This document shows positions 10,800-21,840 of a stretch of DNA of 64,000 nt, in pieces. Each line of letters begins with the position of its first letter. Within the stretch, counting starts at the first letter, position 1. The DNA lies in NCBI GenBank assembly GCA_035048485.1, contig CM068592.1:31308001-31372000 (forward strand), given 5' to 3'. The stretch comes from Pteria penguin. Its lineage: Eukaryota; Mollusca; Bivalvia; Pterioida; Pteriidae. Made by a program: the position numbers and the translations under genes. The notes below the pieces were generated by a model. The model was not told where the DNA came from and did not search any database. It saw nothing but the letters and a program-made list of their open reading frames with translations.

Positions 10800-13714
10800 T
10801 ATCTCTAGATACTTAGCTACAGTATGTATGTATTCAGTTGGTAATTTATTAATTTGTAGATACATGTGCTTTTTATGTAATACTATTGTGTTTGATGAGC
10901 TTTGGATACGAGTCATGAACCATTTCTCTTCCCATATCTCAAACAGTCCTCTTATATCAGTTTTACCCCGACTAAGGTCTTTATTTCAACGTAAATTACG
11001 AAAGAAAAGTAGTCACAGCGCAGCACATGTTATTTTTTACAACAATGTATGTCTGTGGACATGCACGGACTGCTTGATATCAGAGTTGACGTCTCCTGTT
11101 TTGCAAGCTCATCCGCTTAGAATGTCCCAAGTATAACGGCGAAACCGAGAAATAGTATAGCACTGCACGCATGAGTTAAAACGGGTCGACCACTGTCAAT
11201 GCATAAAACTTCAATATAGGGTATGGTATAACTTAAATCTTATTTAGGGAACTTTTAATGAGCTCCAAAGTGCAAAAGAAAGAAATGTAACAATATTTGT
11301 AACATGAAATAAACAACGATTTTTTCCCCGTTAAGTTGATCTCGATATAATTTCACATGTATGATTCATGCATATTAGTCCGTATAGGACTGTAAACAAA
11401 CTGCTGTGTAATCAACGAAAGCCATCATAACGATCATTTCCAAAATTTAAACAGGCTGAAAAGTGAATATTCAGGTGTGGTGTATTTATGTAGTGAAATG
11501 TCATTTATGATATAATACAAAAAGGGTATTCAAAAATTGTAGTCTGTCATCTAATTCGTTATATTAGATCACATGTATGTTTAAAACTACAATCAATGAT
11601 ATAAACTTTGATGAATTTACTTCCTTAGCGTCTGTCACCTTTAAGGTATATATGACCGAATGTTTGGACATAGATAAACCAAATTTTGTTGATGAATTTA
11701 ACAAACGAGGGCAGCTAAACCAGGGCAGCTGCCTTCCCAGGAAAACTTGAAGGCATGGCATCACTTTCATGTATAACTCTTACAATATTATTATTACATT
11801 ATATAACATTATAATCATACATTATCTTACATTATTGATATTAATATTGTGTCACCATACACAGGAGTACACTTTATTTTCAGAGCTTATGCAACTTGAA
11901 TTCTAATAGAACGTAAACCTGTTTTGATTTCTACGTAATAATTAATTGATAAGAATATGAAGCAAAAACTCCAGCCTGACTTCAGATAAGGTCGATAAAT
12001 AGAAGTAATGCAACAAAATAAGTGCTATTGAAACCAGGCTATAAAAGGTCTTGTTAATTTTCTATCACTTTCTACCTTTTTTTCTAAGGTTTGATCTTCC
12101 GATTGTTTTGTTTTACATTGATTCGCTGCTGACGATTTCGAGTACATAGCGCTTCCCGATTTGTCGTAAAGTAATACGTGGTGTTGTTCGTAATTAAAGG
12201 CCAGTGTTTACTAACAATATATCATATCTACATAAAAGTACTGAATTTTTAAAGTACCTTGATTTAGAAACTGTGTAAAATATCTTTAATAAATAATCTA
12301 CTTAAACCTGTAAATATTACTACAATTAATAGAACGGTTTTTGATACTGTCAACGGAATATTAACAAAGATTGATAGCTGCGCGGAATATATGAAGAAAA
12401 CGTAAATATACGACGATATGACAACGTACAAACGCCATGGCCTTGTTTCTTAAACTTGTTTAGAACGGAAAGGAAGGGTCTCCAAGTCTCAGATCAAGCC
12501 TTGGACTAAAATTACCGAATTTCATGATCATAATTGTGGGATCGACAGTAATTAATCTGCCCCAACTAGCAACAGCAATTTTACTTTGATGCTTTTCAAA
12601 TTTAGCTTTACAATTACATTTCAGCCAAAATGCCATGCTTTCAAAAACATTTTACCATGTCAGATTTTGAAAGCACTTTAGCACACATTTAATGAATATT
12701 TTTTGCCAAAAGTGATAATTAAGAATTATGCAAGGGCAATATATTTATCGTGTTACCATGACACAAAGGTGTATATATATTGTAGTTTTTACCAAGGTCA
12801 AGGTGGTTACCTAACAAATATTGGTGACTTGTGGGGTCAGTAAAAGGATTGATATAATTCTTACTTTACACGAAGTGTATGGATCATATCTTTTTTCAAC
12901 AGTTACCTTCAGTCTGAGCCGCATGCAGTTTTACGCAATACGACTGAAAAATTGTTGAAATCATCACAAACTCGTAAGGAACTAATCTTTTTTTCTGAAC
13001 GAGATCACTTAACGGTGATGGATATGAAACCTTTTCCCGGAGTTTTCTTAATTTTCTTCTTTTTTCATCTTTAACGTGAGTAAGGATTTGCTAACGTATC
13101 TAGTGAAGGCATAGTATAAAATCTTCATCTCGGTTGGTAGCTGCAAATGTTTATGTATATTTGTGATTACAATTTTTCTTTTCATCCGTAATACAGTTAA
13201 CGATTATATTGGAAAATGATGTCCGACATTGATAATACCATTGAAATAACTTAAAAGTAATAAGTGTGACTGTGTTATTCATGGGAGAGAAGATTGTATT
13301 GTAGTATCGAAATTTTTTTTCTTGGACTCAAGTAAGGGATCCAGTGTAAAATAGAAACACACAGACAGCATTAACCCCGTAAATGCCTAGAATAACGTGA
13401 AGGTTACCAGTGTTGAGTATAAAAGTACATGGAGAGGACCATATTCGTTGGCAGGTGGTCAAGCGGTTAAACGATATAGATAGGTACTCCAGTGATTAAA
13501 TTGTGTAATAAAAATGGCATCCCATTGGAAGAAAAAGGGATCCTTATTTTTGTCTTATTATAACTTACCATATTGAATGGTCATGTGATCATTTTTGATC
13601 AGTATTAAAAATCATAAAACATTTCCTTAAAATCAGTACTTCAAAAATAGTTTTTGATGGACAACTGCATGAAACAGCATGGACAATAATAAATGTGATA
13701 TATATTTGAACTGT
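10800..13714. other. Intergenic, no gene seen
   Basis: About 2.9 kb without a recognisable exon, RNA gene or repeat. A tRNA-head-like fragment (GGTGGTCAAGCGGTTAAACG at about 13455) could be another SINE scrap. Confidence 0.4.
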
Positions 13715-14158
13715 TTCCTTTCCTTGTATGGTAACTATACAATAATTAATCAACTCTGTCAAGTACCAAAAATTTAATAACAGTATCCGCAGTACCTAAG
13801 CAGTTCTTTTTCCTTTTGAAATTGGATATTTACTTTGTACTTGTCATAAAGTTCAGCACTCTACATTGAAGAGGGTTTGATGTCATGAAATGCATATTAC
13901 TGAATCAAGATAAGAGGTAAAAGCGTCCCGGATTATGTAATATGTACGGTTTCTGTGAATCTATGATCAAGGGATGTAACTCATCTTTTGACAAGGCTAT
14001 TCACAATCTGTCACTTTTTTACTTTTCAGGATTTATGCCGTCTTCGTGTCTATCAGTTGATGTTGCAGATTTTGTGATGCCCTCGTCGCTTTGCCGTCAG
14101 AACCAGACATTTTACGTTGCATTTTAGGATTTACATTCCAAGTTCTGTAGACTTCATC
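13715..14158 (+). promoter_or_regulatory. 5' flank and probable 5' UTR of copy 1
   Basis: Parts of this stretch are recognisably related to the flank of the second gene copy (about 27655-28062): TTTCCTTGTATGGTAA, ATATGTACGGTTTCTG, GCAGATTTTGTGATG and TTTACATTCCAAG occur in both, in the same order. Retention between paralogues fits promoter or 5' UTR sequence. The start site is not defined. TTTTTTACTTTTCAG at 14014-14028 could be an acceptor of a 5' UTR exon in copy 1, but it is not kept in copy 2. Confidence 0.4.
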
Positions 14159-14234
14159 ATGGAGAATATTTGTTGGATTCCGTGTTTGCTCTTGGTTGCT
14201 TTATTTATGTGTCGAGAAACTCAGGGATTAAGTG
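14159..14234 (+). CDS. Copy 1 exon 1, signal peptide
   Basis: ATG at 14159 opens a 25-residue hydrophobic leader with core WIPCLLLVALFMC, followed by donor GGTAAGT (GT at 14235). It ends in phase 1. The same exon, with the same 76-nt coding length, occurs at 28063, which supports the start. Confidence 0.85.
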
Positions 14235-14752
14235 GTAAGTAATTGAAAAAAACCCCGCTTTTATTGTTAGTTTCTATACAATGCCATAGCGGAAGTAATT
14301 TTTATTATTAGGCATCATGTTAAAATCTGTAGAACTCCCATAGTGTTGTCAGCTAGGGAGTTTAGACACTTACGCCTTGAATACGGACACTTACCGATAA
14401 CGCCATCTGAAGTGCATTCAGTCTTCAGGTTAAGCAATTGTCCATTCTCGAGCTTACGATCGCGATTGCCGGCGAAATTCTGATGCCGACCTTTTATAGT
14501 TATGTAGATTTAGTCCAAAGGCTTAAATTTATTGCTTTTTTCACAAGCTCTTATTTCGAGTTAACACTCGCACCTGCGTCTTCTGCTTCTGCTTCTTAGT
14601 AGAAGAATGGTACGCTGCACCGAAACTCCGTTCAGAGACGTCCAGGACAATCATTGTGTGTATGAGAGTAGGTGTGTAGATGTGTGTGCGTGTGTGTGGT
14701 GTAAAGCAATTTTTAATTTTTGCTTTTGTAAGAAAACAGTCTACGTAAGTTT

Positions 14753-14805
<53 letters not shown>

Positions 14806-14812
14806 ATAGTAA

Positions 14813-14847
<35 letters not shown>

Positions 14848-17800
14848 AAGAAAGAAAAACTACGAAAGCGCTAGTAGAGTTCTTCCTGTATGTCCCTCTA
14901 AATTTTGTAGGGTCAATTGTCCTTTTACAATAAATCTGTATTGACACATTTTATAAAGTATAACGATACATGTTTAGTGGCTCATCGATGAAAATTAAGC
15001 GGATTTGAATTTCGTTATAAGATTCGTGTACAAGAGGATTGGACATCAAATGTAAAGTCAATGTCCGTGATAACCCCTTTGCTATATATTTCCCAGGCGC
15101 AGAAGATCATGTTTGGACCGTACATGTGTGGAACTGTTGTGATATATTCGTATAAAAACAAATATGAAATATATCATTACATACAAGCGCAGTATGCATC
15201 ATATATAGTTATGGTATTTGTGTAAAATATTTGTTTACTTTGTACATTGGTTTGTAATCCACATATATTCGTGCTATTATATGTATTACATAGGCATACT
15301 ACATATTTACATTTCGTTTCTTTTTATATCATTGAATTTCAGGGAACATCTTTGATATACTAGATTATTCATGAGAATCTAGAATCACCTCGAGACTAAG
15401 ATCAAAAGATATCAGTCCAGGGCGACATGCTTCGATATAATTCCAACCGAGGCGTATATATTTTCCCATGTTATGTCATGTATCAAGTATGAAATCTGCC
15501 CTACCCTGTGTACGTGACTGAAATACATTGTTAAATGTAACTACAAAGTTATTACAGTTTAAAAAGATAGAAAAATTCTATAAATGTAACATATTTTAAG
15601 CATGGTGAGTGAAAGTGTTTCCTATGCTAGTGTACAGAAAGTGAATTCGATTCATGAACCGTGGTGAAAGCGGGCATACTCCATGTGGACTGATGAGGAG
15701 TTGGGTTTATCAAGGCGCTTGCATTGAAGCTCCCTGTAGCAGTTCGTATCTGCCACCAGAGAGGCTTCAGTTTTGCCAAAATTTATTGTGTCTATCCTCA
15801 TGAGCCCCTGAGGAACCCCTTTCCATAACTGCTTGCTTGCCTTTCAGCGTTGTCATGGTTTTGTTATCTCTTTTGTATACAAGGCATATAGCAAGTTTTA
15901 CAACTGATATCTAATAATTTATAACCAATCTAAAACTTTTGCATTTAGCTCCAAAATGGAAGCCTAAATCACGACCAGCTAACGGTGATAGCGTCATTGC
16001 CAAAACGGATGGCAGCCAAGTGAAACTGAACTGCGCAGCTAAAGGCAAGCCGAAACCCAGTATTGTGTGGTATAAAGACGGGCAACTGTTTAATCATAAA
16101 CAGAGACCGGGGGTTAGTAGTGTCAATTACTGAAAAATGATTAATGCATGTGCAATTAGAAATATAGAAATTCAAAATGAAGTCTAAAGGGAAGATAAAT
16201 TTTACTTAAATCATTTAGTTTTTTTAGTTGTTGGATTAAGTAACTGTACTGTTAGGGAAAATTTATTATTGGGAGAATAGTTTGAGGGATGACTTTAAGA
16301 TAAAAGAAAGGAAACTCTTTACATCGGATTTATAATAATATCAGTATGGAAAAAGGAAATTCAGATAAAGTGGGAGGGTATGGTTTCTGGTCTTCTACTT
16401 CGTGTGTATAGAGCCCTGTATTATATTGTCTGTTTGAAGCCAACATAAACCAGAGTAATTGTTTTGTGCACTGCATTCTGTTAATCCGTAATGTTATCAT
16501 TTATTGAATACCATTTAAACAAATAATATTCATACGAGATGCTTGTAATCATTTGCATATAAATTGGATTAATTATAAATGCGGTCACAACCATTTATAT
16601 TCAAATCATTCATAGGTTTGTTTTACCCTTCCTTCTTCGTTTTTGACCTCATAGTTAATGATTTTATCGTATAACTACATGTGTAAAATAGTTCATATTA
16701 AATCTTGGATACCAGTAAGTTTTAAAATTAGTTCATTTCTTGGTATGTTGACATATTGCCAATCTGTGGGTAGCTTGGTGTTTTGGTAATGTACTTGATT
16801 TCTAAACAGACAATTGATGTTTTATTTTGAAGGGGACTTACCAACTTCTACCTCCCTAGTAGCCGTCTTTGTCAGAAGACATTGGCAAATAAACTATCTA
16901 TTACTTGGCTGCATGTGTTGGTCCTTTTGAATAGTTAAAAATTAATTATTGCCAACCAAGGAGGTGCCCCTCACCATATGGGTGAAAATTTTGGGATGAC
17001 GTTAAAGAAAAATACGAAAGTAACTGTAAAGAAGAAACAAACACAATGTCAAAAACCGAACCGAGAGGGAGACACCACTGTTTGTAAGGAAGTTATTTAG
17101 AGCTTGTTTCATTTTCGTGATGAATTTGTGTGACATGTCGTTGGCGGATTTAGAGAGGGGGGGACTCGAGGAGTGGCGGTCCCCCTTTTCTTCGAAATTT
17201 TCAAAGCATATATGGAGGATGAAGTTTAAAACACTCAAATAATATGAATAAAACTCTAGATTTGGCACCCAAAATGGCCGAGCATTTTGGCCAATAAATG
17301 ACTTTTACACGTGTCCCTCTCATTCCACCTTTTGGGAAATCCGGGATCAGCCACTGCATCTTGCAGTTAACTCATAAGTAGAAACAAAGTATATTTCTGA
17401 AATTGTTTGTCCCATTAGCAATGTTGATAGTTTTTCAGATCTTTTTTGTATATACTTAAAGACAGTTACTTATAGTTGACCCAGTTTCTTACACTGTTTT
17501 GGGTTCACCGATTTCAGACCAAAGCTCACCGCTACAGTCTAACTCTGAATAAAGTGGTTGTAGCCGATAAAGGGGACTACATGTGTGTTGTCAGAAATTC
17601 ACAAGGACAGCTCAACTTTACATTCATCCTAGACATTATCAGTAAGTCTTTTATTTCATTACCTCAGCTGGGTAAATGCTAGTCTTTTCAGCAAGAGATC
17701 CATCGGCAGGACATTGGTGTACATGGCACCGATAACGTCACCCCATATGTGAAATCATTTCTACATGATGTAAAAGAAGAAAAAACATACAAACAAACAA

Positions 17801-20800
17801 ATGTATTTTATTAATTATAGAATTGTTTTTGCTGACGATATCATGCAAAAGTATAATCATAGATAGGAAAGATCTCTGTAATTCTTGCAGTGACACATGG
17901 CACACAATATTAGTTATCTATAAAGGTATGATATTGATCTGTGGCTGAAGTTGTGACTGGTAAGGAATATAGAAATATAGTGGTGACTTATAAGGAATGT
18001 AGACATGTAAACATTCAAGAAATGCCATTTAATATTTGGAAATAAGATAATAACGCAGAAACAATAGACTTCAGTTTACAGAGAAATATTGCAATATTAA
18101 ATTTAACACTAAATATTTGATGTTCCTCCTCACATCTTTTAAAGGAAGGGATAGGTTTAAATTAAGAAGGGGTAACTAATATAAGATGAATTTGAAATAA
18201 TTGTTTACTTGTTTGTTTCATATAGAGACCTCCTGGCCTCTAGATGTTGAAGAACCTAAGAACCAGACAGTCACTGAAGGAAGCCGAGTAGAGTTCAAAT
18301 GTCGTGCACTGAATGATAATGAAGCCTCAACCAAATGGTTAAAAAGAGCAGATCAAGCAAACTTCAATGGAAATCTTAGACCTACCAGTGATGTAAGATG
18401 TTATTAATGATTACTTGAGAATGTAGCCAAAATAATAAAAAGTACTGAAGTTACAAAGTACATTTGTAAAATAAATACCATCACAAATGCATATAAAATT
18501 TCCTGAAGTTCAGCTAGGTTTAAGTGAATACTGTATTTCTCTCACAATAGAAGGTTGTGGAGTGGAATCTTGTAGAATGATGTTTACTTTGGATGTGCAT
18601 CTGGTATTTAAGATGTAAAGCCAGAGTCATTTCAAGGGTCTCGCAGGAGCACTTGCTGTTTATAAAGAGGGTACATAATAATGTGTTTGGGTTAATTTTG
18701 TCATCTCATGTCAGTTAAGTGTCTGAATCACAGGGTTCAAGTCTTGCCATATCCTTTTAAGTTTTCCATAGTCACACTTTTGTATTGTGAACCATTAATT
18801 CATATTTCAATGAGTTTGTAGAGTTTTTGCTTTGCTTCAGTTTTTGACGACTACAGATGATGATGGTACCTTAGTGTTAGAGAATGTAACCTTGGCAGAT
18901 GCTGGTCAATACACTTGTCTTGTTGGTAACTTTGTTGGAATCAAATCTGTTGATGCCTACCTAAAGGTCATCCCTAGAACAACAACCACTCCACCAACAA
19001 CGACAACAACAACAACTCCCACAACAACAACAACCCCGACCACAACCACAACCACTCCTACCACCACTACAACAACACCAACAACAACTACAACAACCAC
19101 AACAACCACAACACCAATTCCTACAATGCTGCCTACTCCGGAACCAATACCAGAAATTGTTCACCCTTGGGATGGACTTAATTTTGAACCAGGTACGTTG
19201 AAAACGTTTTCAACTCCATTCTTCTTTACTGGTCATATAGATATTGATTTTTCAGTCTTCCCTTTTTGATCAGATATGGCAAAATTCATATTTATTATAA
19301 TCATTATTTACCTTTAGAGATTAGAAGGCGATGTTGTTTGTGCCTATTCTGAAAGCTTTGATTTTGAAAAGTAGATAATCTATAAATTTATAAAAAGGCA
19401 TAAAGAGAATTTACCTTAAGCCAGCTTAGAATCAATCAAGACACGGGATATTTCATATATACATGAGTAACAATGACATTTTTGAAAGATTAATTTACAC
19501 CTGACTTTAAGAAGAGAAAGATAGACAAGAGTTTGTAATTAGAAAGTTTGACAAATGAATTATCAGCATGTCTGAAAATTAAGCAAAGTTCACAAAATAG
19601 ACAGTGATTATGCTAAGCCATATACATGTAAATATAGGCAGCATTAATTAGTACAATGTTTTGAAGATAAATTTGTATCTAACCATTGCTCAGATTCCAA
19701 TAATAATGAAATGGAAAAGAAAAAGAAAAAGAAGAAGAATAAAAAGAAAAAGGATAAGAAAAGGAAAAACAAGAAAAAGAAGCAACAAGAGAGAGAAAGA
19801 AAGAGGGAAGAGAGGAGGAGACAAAAAGCACGGGAAAAGGAGAAGCAGAAGAATCAGGAAAAAATCGACAATTCTTACTACAATCCTTATCCCACTGGTA
19901 ATTCTCATTCCCATGGTGGAATGGATTATCAAGACTATTATTATGACCCAAAGGGTGAGAGACCTTCAATGCCCTCAGACATTCTGCTCTGTCCTCCTGT
20001 CTTTTTCTTATTAATCAATACATAACAAGTTTCAGCAACACTGATACAATATGATATATCCCGTCTCCACTCCCTGTACTATCCCTCTCTCTTTGTCTTG
20101 TGAGATGAGACATTCATTTTCTTTTGCAGTTCTGCTTTATAAGATTTATCTTACTATGTGCTTTATAATGATTTGTACCCATAAAAGATCAGTAAATTCA
20201 TGTAACTTAAATATTGATACACATATACTTACATTAAAATTTAAGTTTGTTCTTTATCAACTGTATAAAGCTTAAAGCACTGGTTATCTCAAGCAATGGT
20301 TAAAGTCTTGAACAACTACAGTTGGTACTCTGTAATTCATTAACCATTACATTACCATTGCCGTCACCAGAAAGATAAGTATTGTAATGAGCATGAAACA
20401 AACAAAGCCTTGATACTTTATGTCCATTTTCTTTGTTCATTAAGAATCAAGATAAGAAACTCTGTGATAAAGAATCCAGTTTCTGAAATATGAACATGAA
20501 CAATAACAAAACTGCAAGTATAACATGTCGTATTGTAGATGAATAGTTTATGTCCTGTTTTGTTTATGGACAATTTAGGTTAAGAATTGTTTCACTTTTA
20601 TTCCCTTTACAATGTGGACCTTGTAAAAATTTCCAAGCGAAGGGTTTGACTAAAGTGTTATTATACTCTTATTCCTGATGTTATGTGGCACTGGCACCTT
20701 CTACACAGTGTTTGTTCACATTCATGTATATATACAGTGCTGAATTATATTAAGCCGAATTGGCCTAGTGGATAAGGTGCTCGGCTCGTGATGGAGAGGT

Positions 20801-21840
20801 CCTGGGTTCGATTCCGGCCCTTGGCGCACCAGTGTTCTGTCTTTCGGATGAGACAGTAAAAAAGGTTCTGTGTCACGGTAGGCGTGGCACATAAAAGATC
20901 CCTCACTGCTTCTGGTGGGTCCATTGCAAAGGTTTTAATTTGTATGCAAAGCATCAGGCAGATGTCGTCACCATAGACATGAATTAATCGTGGAGTGACG
21001 TAAAACAATATTCAATCAATCTGAATTATATTTGTTTCGTCTGTATGCAAGGCATTCATTGTGGGTGTGGCTAGCAAAAAAGGAGACGCTCACTCCTCCC
21101 GGGCACCTGGTCTCACCTCAGAATTTCAGGGGTCCGTGAATGTCCACTGTGGTACATTGTTGTTAGTGCCATAGTCATGTGACGCCACTTATTTTCGTAT
21201 TTTACTTTAGTATCCTTCTGATAAAGGATCCATTTTTTGAAATATGAAAATGAGCAATGATATTATACCAAAAGTATATCATAATAAAAATGATATTTCA
21301 GATTACATTTTGTAAAAATGACAAGTATTTAAAAGGTTAATATAACTTGAAGAAATTATATAGATGTATTCACTTGTATGTGCATTATCAATTGACTCGT
21401 CGGTCATATTTCTGATAGATGCATATGATCAATTTAGAAGAAAAGTTTGTAAGTACAAGCGTATATGCAAGAGAAAATGTGTTTTGATGTTCATAGTTTG
21501 TGCGTCTTTCATTACAGTTTATACGAATGAAGAAATCACACCTCAACCTGAAGTGTACAATCCATCCAACAACAACAAAAACTATCCAAACATGGATAAG
21601 AAGTTAAACATTTCTCGTATTCCATTTGGAGAGTTAGATATAAGTTCAGGCATAAGTGAGAATTCTAAAACAGTCAAGAATGAAAATCAGGAGGAATCCA
21701 GTGTCAGTGTTTGGACTATTTATATCATTGTTGGGTCTGTGGCCGGAGGGGTCTTGCTGGTTGGATTAGTCGCCATAATTGTAGCCCTTTGTTGTAATCG
21801 CATTGAAGAAAATAAGGGTTACAAACATACTTCAGTATAG
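14159..21840 (+). CDS. FGF-receptor-like protein without kinase, copy 1 (seven exons)
   Basis: Exons: 14159-14234, 15949-16112, 17518-17641, 18226-18392, 18841-19192, 19694-19954 and 21518-21840, joining to 488 codons with matching phases at every junction. Product: signal peptide (1 to ~25); Ig domain 1 (~26-122; C54, W66, C103 in DKGDYMC); Ig domain 2 (~123-222; C147, W159, C203 in DAGQYTC); Thr/Pro stalk (224-281); Lys/Arg-rich segment (302-351); Tyr/His-rich linker; transmembrane helix (~446-472); 16-residue tail ending HTSV. The APKW start, VIAK, and PKPSIVWYKD resemble FGFR domains D2-D3, especially FGFRL1. No kinase domain follows, as in FGFRL1 and two-Ig planarian nou-darake. Family members bind FGF and heparin and modulate signalling at the cell surface; that role is inferred here. 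N-glycosylation sequons include N113, N134 and N192. The stop at 21838 may be read through. Confidence 0.87.
14241..15940. other. Intron 1 of copy 1
   Basis: Contains a (TAC)n run at 14752-14805 and an adjoining (AATA)n run at about 14808-14848. No other feature was recognised. Confidence 0.7.
14752..14848. repeat. (TAC)n / (AATA)n compound microsatellite
   Basis: About 17 TAC triplets followed, after a short AATAGT bridge, by about 10 AATA tetramers. The poly-Thr and poly-Val frames it creates are not coding. Confidence 0.95.
15949..16112 (+). CDS. Copy 1 exon 2, Ig domain 1 first half
   Basis: Acceptor GCATTTAG at 15941-15948; donor GTTAGT at 16113. The exon is 164 nt, entering in phase 1 and leaving in phase 0. 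It encodes residues 26-80 with the first Ig cysteine (KLNC, C54) and the core tryptophan (IVWYKD, W66). The exon-intron division inside one Ig domain matches FGFR gene organisation. Confidence 0.88.
16449..16516 (+). other. Conserved intron-2 block shared with copy 2
   Basis: This 68-bp block matches 30032-30099 in the same intron of the second copy at about 63 of 68 positions (by eye), starting ACCAGAGTAATTGTTTTGTG. The flanking intron sequence is much more diverged. It could be a regulatory element, or simply a segment spared from change. Confidence 0.5.
16955..17040 (+). repeat. Decayed SINE 3' end in intron 2
   Basis: GGAGGTGCCCCTCACCATATG followed by GGGATGACGTTAAAGAAAAA matches the SINE 3' part. 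The paralogous intron has a counterpart at 30620-30700, and both are followed by GAAGAAACAAACACAAT, so the insertion predates the gene duplication. Confidence 0.6.
17142..17358. mobile_element. MITE-like element in intron 2
   Basis: The left end, GTTGGCGGATTTAGAGAGGGGG, and the right end, AAATCCGGGATCAGCCACTG, are imperfect inverted copies of a CAGTGGCGGATCC-type terminus seen in many animal non-autonomous elements. The interior has CCCCCTTTTCTTCGAAATTTT and no coding capacity. Confidence 0.5.
17518..17641 (+). CDS. Copy 1 exon 3, Ig domain 1 second half
   Basis: Acceptor CACCGATTTCAG; donor GTAAGT at 17642. The exon is 124 nt, phase 0 to phase 1, residues 81-121. It contains the Ig hallmark DKGDYMC and a sequon NFT. 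The last ~70 nt are almost identical to the paralogous exon at 31033. Confidence 0.88.
17697..17803 (+). repeat. Decayed SINE 3' end in intron 3
   Basis: CATCGGCAGGACATTGG, then GATAACGTCACCCCATATGTG and a CAAACAAACAAA tail, match the SINE 3' part. It lies about 55-160 bp after the exon 3 donor. In copy 2 the 47-bp satellite begins at this same place. Confidence 0.6.
18226..18392 (+). CDS. Copy 1 exon 4, Ig domain 2 first half
   Basis: Acceptor TTTCATATAG at 18216-18225; donor GTAAGA at 18393. The exon is 167 nt, phase 1 to phase 0, residues 122-177. It has sequon NQT, the strand EFKC (C147) and KWLKRAD (W159), resembling the FGFR D3 first half. Confidence 0.86.
18841..19192 (+). CDS. Copy 1 exon 5, Ig domain 2 second half and Thr/Pro stalk
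   Basis: Acceptor TTGCTTTGCTTCAG; donor GTACGT at 19193. The exon is 352 nt, phase 0 to phase 1, residues 178-294. ENVTLADAGQYTC closes the Ig domain. It runs directly into about 45 residues of Thr with spaced Pro (224-269), a mucin-type O-glycosylation candidate, then a Pro-rich stretch. The ACA/ACC/ACT coding run is repetitive and may vary in length between alleles. Confidence 0.86.
19694..19954 (+). CDS. Copy 1 exon 6, Lys/Arg-rich cassette
   Basis: Acceptor ACCATTGCTCAG; donor GTGAGA at 19955. The exon is 261 nt, in and out in phase 1, so it can be skipped without a frame change. It encodes about 50 residues dominated by Lys, Arg and Glu (K runs of 7, 4 and 4) and then a Tyr-, Asn- and His-rich stretch (SYYNPYP, SHSHGG, DYYYDP). 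It lies outside the membrane in the predicted topology, which is odd for such a basic segment. Heparan sulphate binding is a plausible inference. Confidence 0.78.
20752..21020 (+). mobile_element. tRNA-derived SINE (copy D) in intron 6
   Basis: Same family as 3839-4115: A box TGGCCTAGTGG, B box GGTTCGATTCC, central CTGTCTTTCGGATGAGACAG, 3' part GCATCAGGCAGATGTCGTC. It is flanked by perfect 12-bp duplications CTGAATTATATT (20740-20751 and 21021-21032). It has a small deletion after AGTAAAAA in the central domain. Confidence 0.93.
21060..21210 (+). repeat. Dispersed repeat in intron 6
   Basis: Its second half (GTCCGTGAATGTCCACTGTG onward, about 75 bp from 21132) matches 30912-30986 with about six differences. 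The first half has GGGTGTGGCTAGC and CACTCCTCCCGGGCACCTGG, and a diverged minus-strand relative is at 4214-4330. Confidence 0.6.
21518..21840 (+). CDS. Copy 1 exon 7, transmembrane helix and short tail
   Basis: Acceptor TCTTTCATTACAG at 21505-21517, entered in phase 1. It encodes residues 382-488: an Asn-rich juxtamembrane linker, a helix spanning roughly VWTIYIIV...IIVALCC (446-474), then a short cytoplasmic end RIEENKGYKHTSV and TAG at 21838-21840. Only about 16 residues would be intracellular, short for the FGFRL family. The frame stays open for 73 more codons beyond the TAG. Confidence 0.85.

Noticed and set aside
10723..11136. 137-codon frame
   Set aside because: Its first part is the minus-strand SINE at 10520-10799 and the remainder has no supporting features.
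14607..14947. Poly-Thr and poly-Val frames
   Set aside because: They come from the (TAC)n/(AATA)n microsatellite in intron 1.
18961..19164. Minus-strand Cys/Gly-rich frame
   Set aside because: It is the complement of the Thr/Pro-coding run in exon 5 of the receptor gene.
19679..19969. Minus-strand Ser/Phe-rich frames opposite exon 6
   Set aside because: They mirror the AAG-rich coding sequence of the plus strand, whose splice sites and phases fit.
21815..21840. Tiny intron removing the TAG (acceptor at CTTCAG or TATAG)
   Set aside because: No donor in a compatible phase lies close enough to leave an intron of plausible size. It cannot be fully excluded without RNA data.
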